Part shown: positions 1 through 7,137 of the stretch, in pieces | Layout: each line of letters starts with the position of its first letter | How positions within the stretch are numbered: position 1 is the stretch's first letter | Assembly (NCBI GenBank): GCA_947462105.1 | Contig: CANHNJ010000004.1 | Span: 56,765 to 120,764 of the forward strand | DNA from: Alphaproteobacteria bacterium | GTDB lineage: Bacteria > Pseudomonadota > Alphaproteobacteria > Micropepsales > Micropepsaceae | DNA: 64,000 nucleotides | Reading direction: 5' to 3' | Made by a program: the position numbers and the translations under genes | The notes under the pieces: generated by a model | Told to the model about the DNA's origin: nothing | The model's input: the letters and a program-made list of their open reading frames with translations, nothing else | Database searches by the model: none

Positions 1-312
1 CTTGTCCCGGCCTTCCGCCGAGCCCAGATGCGTCAGGCCGGTGCCGGTGACGATCAGGTGCGCGGGATCGGTGGGATGATCGAGCGGCGCCAGCACGCGG
101 CCTTGTGCCAGCGCGAGATGGATGTCCACCGCATCGCCGGTGCCTGCGTCATCCGCCGCCTGCGCCAATGAGGTGCCGCGCGCGATGGCGCGCATGGCGA
201 GTTCGTAGGTGGAGGAAACCCCGGCCACCAGCCGGGCCGAACGGTCTTCGGACAGGCGGGCCACAGCGCGCGCGCCGTCGGGCAGGGTCAGTTGCAGCAG
301 GCGCAAGGCCAT
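1..312 (-). CDS. GguC/AraD1-type FAH-fold protein, N-terminal part (runs off the window)
   Basis: Only the first 104 codons are inside the window. The reverse-strand reading starts MALRLLQLTLPDGARAV and contains VTGTGLTHLGSA, a stretch I associate with the GguC/AraD1 family of the fumarylacetoacetate-hydrolase superfamily. Known members act on sugar acids: they lie beside arabinose/galactose transport genes or act as a dehydratase in non-phosphorylative L-arabinose oxidation. The metal-binding C-terminal FAH core lies beyond base 1 and cannot be checked. The gene is divergent from the PQQ dehydrogenase gene at 464, with about 150 bp between them, so a shared promoter region is possible. A role in sugar-acid catabolism is inferred from family and neighbours. 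Confidence 0.6.
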   Translation of the reverse strand, partial: MALRLLQLTLPDGARAVARLSEDRSARLVAGVSSTYELAMRAIARGTSLAQAADDAGTGDAVDIHLALAQGRVLAPLDHPTDPAHLIVTGTGLTHLGSAEGRDK

Positions 313-463
313 TTGAAATACTCCGAGTTTAGGCGCGATACGGCGATCTAGCGCGCAACTCGCCCAATGTCATCGTTTTCCTGCTGCCACACCTGTTGCG
401 CCCCCCGTGCAGGGCTCGGTAAGGTTCCGCAAAACAACCAAGAATAAATCCCTGGGAGATATC

Positions 464-2374
464 ATGAAAAAAATCGCCGCCCTGATTGCGCCCGTCCTGC
501 TGGGGGCGGCGCTGCTGCCGTCACAGGCGGCAGGGCCTTCGACCGAATGGCCCACCTATGGCAACGACCAGGGCGGCATGCGGTTTTCGCCCCTGACCCA
601 GATCACGCCCGCCAATGTGGCGAAGCTGGAGAAGGCCTGGACCTTCAACATGCGCCCCGCCTATCTCGACAATCCCGCCGCCAATCCGCAGGCCGGGCGT
701 GGCGGCCGCGGGCCTGCCGGTGGCCGCGGGTTCACGCCGCCGCGCTTCGCCGGTTCGCAGATGACGCCGCTGGTGGTGAACGGCCTGATGTTCCTGGCCA
801 CGCCCTATCGCCGCGTCACCGCCCTGAACGCCGAAACCGGCAAGCAGGTCTGGGCCTATGACATTCCGGGCAACGATGCGCCTTCGACGCGCGGCGTCGA
901 ATACTGGGCGGGCGGCAACCGCGTCATCGTCTCCACCCGCGACGGCAAGATCATCGCCCTCGATGCCAAGACGGGCGAACCGATCACCAGCTTCGGTGAG
1001 AAGGGCATCCTCAACACCCGCACGCCGGAAATCCTCAACGGCCTGCCCAACGCCGCCTTTGGCTATTCGACGCCGCCGCTGGTGGTGAACAATGTGCTGG
1101 TGACCGGCGGCCGCGTGCAGGAGCAGCCCACCAAGGGCGCCTCGGGCGACATTCGCGGCTGGGACATCCGCACCGGCAAGCTGCTCTGGACCTTCCATTC
1201 GGTGCCGCGCCCCGGCGAGAAGTTCAACGAGACCTGGGGCAACAATAGCTGGCAGCAGCGCTCCGGCGTGAACATCTGGACCTATCTGGTCGCCGATACG
1301 GCGCGCGATATCGTCTATCTGCCGATCGGCGCACCGGCCTTTGATCGCTGGGGCGGCGACCGTCCGGGCACCAACCTCTACAGCGATAGCGTCGTGGCGG
1401 TGAATGCAAAGACCGGCAAGTATCTGTGGCACTTCCAGACCGTGCATCACGACATCTGGGACGTGGACCTGCCCGGCATCTCGCTGATCGAGGTCAAGCG
1501 CAACGGCAAGACCATTCCGGGCGTCGCGGTGATGAACAAGATGGCCATCCTGTTCATGTTCAACCGCGTCAACGGCGAGCCGCTCTACGAGATCACGGAA
1601 AAGCCGGTGCCGACGGCGACCGACATTCCCGACGAGAAGGCCTGGCCGACCCAGCCCTTCTCGGTGACGCCGCCGCTGGGCAAGCTGAGCTGGGAGCGCG
1701 GCGACATCTCCAACGTGACCCCGGAACACCGCGCCTGGTGCGAGAAGTTCATCGCCGACAAGAACGCCCTGCCGTCGCAGCCTTTCCAGCCGCTGCGGAT
1801 CGATGGCGCGGTGGTGAGCTTCCCCGGCAGCCTGGGCGGCGTCGATTGGGGCGGGACGGCGTTTGATCCCAAGCGCGGCCTCTTGATCGTCAACACCAAC
1901 AACCTGGCGCATTTCTCGGCGCAGGTGCTGCGTCCCGATGGCAGCTATGGCATGAAGGATGGCTACCAGTATTTCTGGAATGCGCAGACCAAGATGCCAT
2001 GCCAGAGCGGGCCCTGGGGCCAGTTCAACGCGGTGGACGTCAACACCGGCAAGATCGTCTGGCAGGTGCCGCTGGGCATCACCGAGGAACTGCCGGCGGG
2101 GCAGCAGAACACCGGCCGTGTCGGTCTGGGCAATCCGATGGTCACGGCCAGCGGCCTGGCCTTTGTCGGGGCCACCGATGATTTCCGCCTGCGCGCCTTC
2201 GACAGCACCAACGGCAAGGAGCTGTGGGTGGTGAAGCTGGCGGGCGGCGTCAATAGCGGCCCGATCACCTGGCGCGGCCGCAGCGGCCGCCAGTATGTCA
2301 CCGCTGTTGCCACCGGCGGCGCCAATGGACCGGCGACCTCGGACGAGGTGGTGACGTTCGCATTGCCGAAGTAG
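464..2374 (+). CDS. secreted PQQ-dependent dehydrogenase (quinoprotein glucose dehydrogenase-like)
   Basis: 636-residue quinoprotein. The start at 464 was chosen because GGGAG lies just upstream and the product begins with a clear Sec signal peptide (MKKIAALIAPVLLGAALL...QAAG). The mature part has repeated Trp/Gly-rich propeller blades (TEWPTYGNDQGGMRFSPL, FNAVDVNTGKIVW) and the WHFQTVHHDIWDVDLPG segment typical of the membrane glucose dehydrogenase branch. Such enzymes oxidise sugars or alcohols in the periplasm and pass electrons to quinone or cytochrome c; the substrate cannot be read from sequence. An Arg/Gly-rich loop (AGRGGRGPAGGRG) sits near residues 75-90. The C terminus ends at a TAG inside an 18-bp tandem repeat. 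A c-type cytochrome gene lies convergently downstream and is a possible electron acceptor. Confidence 0.88.
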   Translation: MKKIAALIAPVLLGAALLPSQAAGPSTEWPTYGNDQGGMRFSPLTQITPANVAKLEKAWTFNMRPAYLDNPAANPQAGRGGRGPAGGRGFTPPRFAGSQMTPLVVNGLMFLATPYRRVTALNAETGKQVWAYDIPGNDAPSTRGVEYWAGGNRVIVSTRDGKIIALDAKTGEPITSFGEKGILNTRTPEILNGLPNAAFGYSTPPLVVNNVLVTGGRVQEQPTKGASGDIRGWDIRTGKLLWTFHSVPRPGEKFNETWGNNSWQQRSGVNIWTYLVADTARDIVYLPIGAPAFDRWGGDRPGTNLYSDSVVAVNAKTGKYLWHFQTVHHDIWDVDLPGISLIEVKRNGKTIPGVAVMNKMAILFMFNRVNGEPLYEITEKPVPTATDIPDEKAWPTQPFSVTPPLGKLSWERGDISNVTPEHRAWCEKFIADKNALPSQPFQPLRIDGAVVSFPGSLGGVDWGGTAFDPKRGLLIVNTNNLAHFSAQVLRPDGSYGMKDGYQYFWNAQTKMPCQSGPWGQFNAVDVNTGKIVWQVPLGITEELPAGQQNTGRVGLGNPMVTASGLAFVGATDDFRLRAFDSTNGKELWVVKLAGGVNSGPITWRGRSGRQYVTAVATGGANGPATSDEVVTFALPK

Positions 2375-2403
2375 GGCGCATTGCCGAAGTAGGGCGCATT
2401 GCC
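2360..2403. repeat. 18-bp tandem repeat spanning the stop codon of the first PQQ dehydrogenase
   Basis: The unit GCATTGCCGAAGTAGGGC occurs at 2360-2377 and again at 2378-2395, followed by a partial third copy (GCATTGCC, 2396-2403). The TAG stop of the dehydrogenase is inside the first copy, so the extra copies are untranslated echoes of the last codons. This looks like a recent slippage duplication. Confidence 0.85.
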
Positions 2404-2410
2404 CAAGAAA

Positions 2411-2443
2411 AAGCCCCCGCAGCGCAAGCTGCGGGGGCTTTCG
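2411..2443. terminator. intrinsic terminator between convergent genes
   Basis: A 13-bp perfect stem (AAGCCCCCGCAGC with GCTGCGGGGGCTT) closes a GCAA loop. It is preceded by a run of A and followed by TTTCG. It lies between the PQQ dehydrogenase and the convergent cytochrome gene and could serve both directions. Confidence 0.85.
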
Positions 2444-2463
2444 TATGACGTATCGGCTTTGGC

Positions 2464-2838
2464 CTACTGAGCCGGAGCCGGGGCTGCCGGAGCCGGGGTT
2501 GCCGGAGCCGCCGCAGCCGGGGCCGCGCCCGGCGCGGGCGGCGGGGTGGTGCCGAAATAGGTGGCGAGATAATTGACCACCTTGTCGAAGTTGGCTTCCT
2601 CAACTGGCGCGCCGTTGGTGATCATCATGGTGACGGTGTTGGCCCATTCTTCGGCCGAACGCTTCTCGGTCATGATCTGGCCGACGCCGTGACAGCCGCC
2701 GCAACCCTTCATGGTCTCTTCCATGCCGGGGCCGGGAGGCAGGGCATCCTGGGCCACGGCCGGAGCCAAAATCACGCCTGCCACGATGGCCGCACCAGCG
2801 GCGGAAATCGTCAGGGCCTTAATCAGATCGCTGCGCAT
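2464..2838 (-). CDS. small secreted c-type cytochrome
   Basis: 124-residue protein starting at MRSDLIKAL, with a signal peptide (hydrophobic to about residue 28, cleavage near AVAQ). It has a single heme-binding CxxCH motif (C46-G-G-C49-H50) and a Met-rich segment (TVTMMITNG) that could supply the distal ligand. The last 35 residues are a low-complexity Ala/Pro tail. The compact size and SAEEW segment resemble cytochromes found beside quinoproteins. Convergent with the PQQ dehydrogenase across a shared terminator, so accepting electrons from that enzyme or its paralogues is a reasonable inference. An upstream ATG at 2880 would bury the signal peptide and was rejected. Confidence 0.82.
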   Translation of the reverse strand: MRSDLIKALTISAAGAAIVAGVILAPAVAQDALPPGPGMEETMKGCGGCHGVGQIMTEKRSAEEWANTVTMMITNGAPVEEANFDKVVNYLATYFGTTPPPAPGAAPAAAAPATPAPAAPAPAQ

Positions 2839-3097
2839 CAATTCCTGCCTTCTTGCTCTGTCGGGGCCGGAAGATGTCATTCACCCCCGGCCTTGTCACC
2901 TGATTTTCCGCTTTATTGCGGCAAATCAAAGACGCTATTTCGTCGCTGGCGGGACTCCAGCCAGTGCAGCAACTCTGAACTTCCCCACATGAACGGCCCA
3001 TGAATGACATGGATTTTCCGTCATGCGCCCGGCTGGAGGCTCATGCGCGGCCTTTGGCGTGGCGCGCGGCCCCATCCTTCGCATAGGTTCCGGCCCC

Positions 3098-3847
3098 ATG
3101 GAGCCCTTGATGCCGTTCGCCGTGCTGTTTCTGGCTGCCCTGTGGGCCGGTTGCCAGAACGCGCTGGCAGGCGGCGGCTCGTTCCTGACATTGCCGGCAC
3201 TGATTCTCACCGGCATGGATGCCCGCGCCGCCAACATCACTTCCACCGTGGCGCTGTTTCCCGGCCAGGTGCTGACGGGATGGCGTGGCCGCGACAACGC
3301 CACCGGCGTCAACAGCCTGAGCCTGAAGGCGCTCGTCATCATCAGCCTGGTCGGCGGCGCGCTGGGCGCGGTGCTGCTGCTGCTGACGCCGTCGCGCATC
3401 TTCGCCAGCATGGTGCCGTGGCTGGTGCTGTTCGCCACCGTCATGTTCGCCTGGGGCAGCTTTGGTCCCAAGCGCCAGGACGGCACGCATCTCTCCGCCC
3501 TTGGTGCGGGCGCGGCGCAATTCTGCATCGCCATCTATGGCGGCTATTTCGGCGGCGGCATCGGCTTTCTCATGCTGGCGGCGATGACGGCGGCCGGCCT
3601 GGCCATCCGCAGCTCTGCTGCCAACAAGAATGTCCTGGCGGCGGTGATAAACCTGTCGGCGGTGCTGATCTTCGTCTTCTCGCCCGAAGTGCACTGGCTG
3701 CAAATGGCCATCGCCTGTGTTGGCGCGCTGATCGGCGGCTATGCCGGTTCGCAGATGCTGCGCAATGTGAATGAGAAGCTGCTGCGCATCTTCATCGTTT
3801 GCATTGGCACGGCCCTGACCATCGGCCTGTTTTTGAGAGCGCCCTGA
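3098..3847 (+). CDS. TSUP-family membrane transporter (TauE/SafE-like)
   Basis: 249 residues, almost wholly hydrophobic, with about seven to eight membrane segments in two related halves. The N-terminal half has the family signature GGGSFLTLPALILTGMDAR (Gly-rich loop after the first helix); the second half repeats it as GGYFGGGIGFLMLAAM. TSUP proteins move sulfite, sulfoacetate or other organosulfur and small organic anions across the inner membrane. The start at 3098 (MEPLMPF) is preferred over a longer version with a hydrophilic leader; 3110 is also possible. It is divergent from the cytochrome gene and lies just before a GntR regulator. The substrate is unknown; a sulfur-handling protein (MBL-rhodanese) lies 15 kb away but is not linked. 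Confidence 0.8.
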   Translation: MEPLMPFAVLFLAALWAGCQNALAGGGSFLTLPALILTGMDARAANITSTVALFPGQVLTGWRGRDNATGVNSLSLKALVIISLVGGALGAVLLLLTPSRIFASMVPWLVLFATVMFAWGSFGPKRQDGTHLSALGAGAAQFCIAIYGGYFGGGIGFLMLAAMTAAGLAIRSSAANKNVLAAVINLSAVLIFVFSPEVHWLQMAIACVGALIGGYAGSQMLRNVNEKLLRIFIVCIGTALTIGLFLRAP

Positions 3848-3913
3848 GCTAACGTCTGCGCTGCGGTTGTTTTTCCGCTGTTGCTGGGGCTAGGCTGGGC
3901 GCAAGGGGGCTGC

Positions 3914-4672
3914 ATGGCACGCAAAGCACGAAAGACGCCGCTGCGTGCGGGAAGGCGCCCGCAGGTGGATTTCACGCGCCATGCCGCCATCGCCGCCACG
4001 CTGGGCGGTGAAATCCTCACCGGCAAGCGCGCGCCGGGCAGCCGCCTGCCATCCGTCGAAGAGATGTACGAACTGTTCGGCGTCAGCCGCGTGGTCGTGC
4101 GCGAAGTGGTCAAGACGCTCACGGCCAAGGGCCTGGTCGTGTCCAAGACCAAGGTCGGCACGCTGGTGCTGGACCCCTCGCACTGGAACTGGCTGGACGC
4201 CGATGTGCTGGACTGGCGCGTGCGCATGGGGCTGGACCGCGCCTTCCTCGAGCAGATCACCGAAGTGCGCCTGGCGGTGGAGCCGATGGCCGCCGCGCTG
4301 TCGGCGCGTCACCGCAGCCGCGCCGACATCACGCGCCTGCGCGCCTGCATCGCGGCGATGCGCGAGGCCGAAGGCGATGACCGTCTCTTTCCCGAAGCCG
4401 ATCTCGCCTATCATCTCGCCATCGGCCGCGCCTCCGGCAATCCGCTGGTGCGCTCCTTCGGCGCCGTCATCAAGGTGGCGCTGGGCGGGCTGATCGCCCT
4501 CAGCAATGCCAGCGTCAAGGCCAGCGGCGGCAAGGGCCATACCGTCTCCACCGACCGCCACGTGGCGATTCTGAAGGCCATCGAAGCGCGCAACGAAGCG
4601 GCGGCCCGTGCCGCCATGCTCCGCGTCATTGTGCGCGGACGCCACCATGCCGGGCGAAAGGCCATGTCCTGA
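3914..4672 (+). CDS. FadR-subfamily GntR transcriptional regulator (DgoR-like)
   Basis: 252 residues. An N-terminal winged helix-turn-helix is at about residues 20-90 (SRLPSVEEMYELFGVSRVVV, then LVVSKTKVGTLVL), followed by WNWLDADVLDWR, common in sugar-acid regulators such as DgoR and LldR relatives. The C-terminal all-helical FCD ligand domain fills residues 105-240 (Asp/His residues in DLAYHLAIGRASGNP fit metal/ligand binding). The start at 3914 has AAGGGGGC upstream. It precedes the PQQ dehydrogenase pair by 140 bp in the same direction, so control of sugar oxidation genes by a sugar acid is a fair inference. It ends with a short basic tail. Confidence 0.85.
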   Translation: MARKARKTPLRAGRRPQVDFTRHAAIAATLGGEILTGKRAPGSRLPSVEEMYELFGVSRVVVREVVKTLTAKGLVVSKTKVGTLVLDPSHWNWLDADVLDWRVRMGLDRAFLEQITEVRLAVEPMAAALSARHRSRADITRLRACIAAMREAEGDDRLFPEADLAYHLAIGRASGNPLVRSFGAVIKVALGGLIALSNASVKASGGKGHTVSTDRHVAILKAIEARNEAAARAAMLRVIVRGRHHAGRKAMS

Positions 4673-4749
4673 CAAGGGCTTGCTGCGTTGCTGCCGGAAT
4701 GCCGCAGCGCAACGTGGCGTTCAGGACAAACTTTCAGCACAAAAAGAAT

Positions 4750-4758
4750 AATACTATT
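4750..4758. promoter_or_regulatory. short palindrome upstream of the second PQQ dehydrogenase (possible regulator site)
   Basis: AATA-C-TATT is a perfect 9-bp odd palindrome in an unusually AT-rich 60-bp stretch between the GntR gene and the dehydrogenase at 4816. FadR-type GntR proteins bind short palindromes, so this could be an operator, but the site is short and could equally be part of the promoter. Confidence 0.25.
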
Positions 4759-4815
4759 CCGGCGCGTCCGGCCATATAAACATTTCCGGTATTCTAGCTT
4801 TTGATGAGGAAACAA

Positions 4816-6969
4816 ATGCCGCCGCTTTCCAGACGTTCGATGCTCTATGGCTCCGCCGCCGCCCTGACGGCCGCGTCGCTGCCCCGCCTGGCCGAGGCCC
4901 AGCGCAGCCCCAACGGTGCGGGCTCCACCGCCAACGCCTATCCGGCTCCGCCCGCCAACGGCGCCGCCGGCGCCAATACCGAATGGACGGCCTATGCCGG
5001 CGATGCGCGCGCCAACCGCTATTCGCCGCTGGCGCAGATCAATGCGTCGAACTTCAACAATTTGCAGGTTGCCTGGCGCTTCGACGCCGCCAAGTTCGGT
5101 CCGCGTATCGAGACCAACTGGGAATCGACCCCGCTGCTCATCAAGGGCAAGCTCTTTGTCACCGCCGGGGCGCGTCGCGACGTGGTCTGCCTTGATGCCA
5201 TCACCGGCGAAATCCTCTGGATGCATCGCGAAGATGAAGGCGAGCGTGGCCGCCAGGCACCGCGCGCCCTGTCGGGACGCGGCTGTTCCTATTGGACCGA
5301 CGGCAAGATCGAGCGCATCGTCTATGTGACGCCCGGCTACCGCATGAAGTCGCTGGACATCGCCACCGGCATTCCCGACCCGCGCTTCGGCAAGGGCGGC
5401 GTGGTCGATCTCAAGCTCGAGAACGACCAGAACATCGACCTCGTCACCGGCGAGATCGGCCTGCAGGCGACGCCGCTGGTCTGCAACAACGTCATCGTGG
5501 TCGGTGCCGCCCATAGCGGCGCGACGCCGCGCGAGGCGGCCAGCCCGACCGGCAATGTGCGCGGCTATGACGCCCGCACCGGCCGCCGCCTGTGGATCTT
5601 CCACACCATCCCGCACAAGGGCGAATACGGCTATGACAGCTGGGTCGAGGCGGGCCAGCCCGAGAAGACCGGCCATGCCGGTGTCTGGGGCGACATGTGC
5701 GCCGATCCGGAACTGGGCATCGTCTATTTCGGCGTCGAGCTGCCGGTGGGCGATTACCTGGGCATGCACCGCAAGGGCAACGGCCTGTTCGGCGAAAGCC
5801 TGGTTGCGGTCGACGTCAAGACCGGCAAGCGCAAGTGGCACTACCAGATGGTCCATCACGGCCTGTGGGACAGCGACGTGCCGTGCTCGGCCATGGTTGT
5901 CGATCTGCCGGTCAATGGCCGCACGGTGAAGGCCATCGCGCAGCCGACCAAGCAGAGCTTCCTCTATGTGCTGAACCGTGAAACCGGCGAGCCGATCTGG
6001 CCGATCCCGGAAGTGGCGAAGAAGCCGGGCGATGTGCCCGACGAGTGGTACTCGCCGACCCAGCCGATCCCGTCCAAGCCGCCGGCCTATGATCGCCAGA
6101 ATGTCGGCGATGACGATCTCGTGGACTTCACGCCCGCCATCAAGGCGCGCGCCATCGAGATCGCCAACAAGTACCAGCGCGGCGAGGGCATCTTCCAGGC
6201 CCCGACCATGGCGACCTATGAAGGCACCTGGGGCACGCTGCTGCTGCCGGGCGCGCAGGGTGGCACCAACTGGCCGGGTGGCTGCTTCGATCCGGAAACC
6301 AAGATCGCCTACATCTACTCCAAGACCGCGCCTGCCGTGCATGCGGTGCGCAAGGCCGATACACCCTTCGGCTACACCAATGGTGCGCCGCCCGTTCCGG
6401 GCGCTGTGGGCCGCGGCGGTCGCGGCGGTGGCGGTGGTGGCGGCGAAGGTGCCGACATCGTGCCGGGTGGTGCAGGCCGCGGTGGCCCCGGCGCCGGTGC
6501 TCCCAGCCTGACCGGGCCGATCCAGCCGGGCAATCTCAACGTCGGTGGTCTTCCGATCATCAAGCCGCCTTACGGCCGCATCAGTGCGCTCGATCTCAAG
6601 GACGGCACGATGGCCTGGCAGGTCGCGCATGGCGAAACGCCGGACAACATCAAGAACAACCCGCTGCTGAAGGGGCTCAACATCCCACGCACGGGTCAGG
6701 CCGGCAATATCGGCCCGCTGGTGACCAAGACGCTGGTGATCTGCGGCGATCCGCAGAACACCACCGACGCCAAGGGCAACAGCCTTGCTTGGCTGCGCGC
6801 CTACGACAAGGCGACGGGCCGCGAGGTTGGCGCCATTCCGATGACGCAGGGCCAGACCGGCACGCCGATGACCTATGCCATGGGCGGCTGGCAATACATC
6901 GTGCTCTGCATCGCGCCCGACCGTACGGGCGGCAGCGAGATGGTGGCCTATCGCCTGCGTCAGGTCTGA
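4816..6969 (+). CDS. Tat-type secreted PQQ-dependent dehydrogenase (paralogue A)
   Basis: 717 residues from the ATG at 4816, chosen because GAGGA sits 5-6 bases upstream; in-frame TTG (4801) and ATG (4804) are less well placed. The N terminus (LSRRSMLYGSAAALTAASLP, cut near AEAQ) has a twin-Arg motif, suggesting export folded with cofactor. Propeller blades follow, with WHYQMVHHGLWDSDVPC like membrane glucose dehydrogenases. A Gly/Arg-rich insertion covers residues about 531-565, then a conserved C-terminal part (ISALDLKDGTMAWQVAHGE). Periplasmic sugar or polyol oxidation is the family role. The next gene is a close paralogue, and an intrinsic terminator separates them, so each probably has its own promoter. 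Confidence 0.87.
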   Translation: MPPLSRRSMLYGSAAALTAASLPRLAEAQRSPNGAGSTANAYPAPPANGAAGANTEWTAYAGDARANRYSPLAQINASNFNNLQVAWRFDAAKFGPRIETNWESTPLLIKGKLFVTAGARRDVVCLDAITGEILWMHREDEGERGRQAPRALSGRGCSYWTDGKIERIVYVTPGYRMKSLDIATGIPDPRFGKGGVVDLKLENDQNIDLVTGEIGLQATPLVCNNVIVVGAAHSGATPREAASPTGNVRGYDARTGRRLWIFHTIPHKGEYGYDSWVEAGQPEKTGHAGVWGDMCADPELGIVYFGVELPVGDYLGMHRKGNGLFGESLVAVDVKTGKRKWHYQMVHHGLWDSDVPCSAMVVDLPVNGRTVKAIAQPTKQSFLYVLNRETGEPIWPIPEVAKKPGDVPDEWYSPTQPIPSKPPAYDRQNVGDDDLVDFTPAIKARAIEIANKYQRGEGIFQAPTMATYEGTWGTLLLPGAQGGTNWPGGCFDPETKIAYIYSKTAPAVHAVRKADTPFGYTNGAPPVPGAVGRGGRGGGGGGGEGADIVPGGAGRGGPGAGAPSLTGPIQPGNLNVGGLPIIKPPYGRISALDLKDGTMAWQVAHGETPDNIKNNPLLKGLNIPRTGQAGNIGPLVTKTLVICGDPQNTTDAKGNSLAWLRAYDKATGREVGAIPMTQGQTGTPMTYAMGGWQYIVLCIAPDRTGGSEMVAYRLRQV

Positions 6970-6993
6970 CGCGGCCTATCGGATGTAAACGGG

Positions 6994-7028
6994 AAGAGGC
7001 GCGGCGCTTGCTGCGCCTCTTTTCTTTT
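6994..7028 (+). terminator. intrinsic terminator after PQQ dehydrogenase A
   Basis: AGAGGCGC and GCGCCTCT form the stem around an approximately 10-base loop, followed by TTTCTTTT. It separates the two tandem PQQ dehydrogenase genes. Confidence 0.8.
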
Positions 7029-7137
7029 GCGGCGCAATATCACCTGATGAGACGCCGCCGGTTTTTCCCGTTTGACGCTATAATGTTTGCGCCTAGCGTT
7101 CCCGCAAACAACAACAGTCAAATCCAGGGGGAAATCA

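Noticed and set aside
521..1912. 463-codon minus-strand frame under the first PQQ dehydrogenase
   Set aside because: No ribosome site, no domain, antisense to a real gene.
4411..6894. 827-codon open frame on the minus strand across the GntR gene and PQQ dehydrogenase A
   Set aside because: It is antisense to a clearly recognised enzyme, has Arg/Gly/Ala/His-rich composition without domains, and is an expected product of high-GC codon bias.
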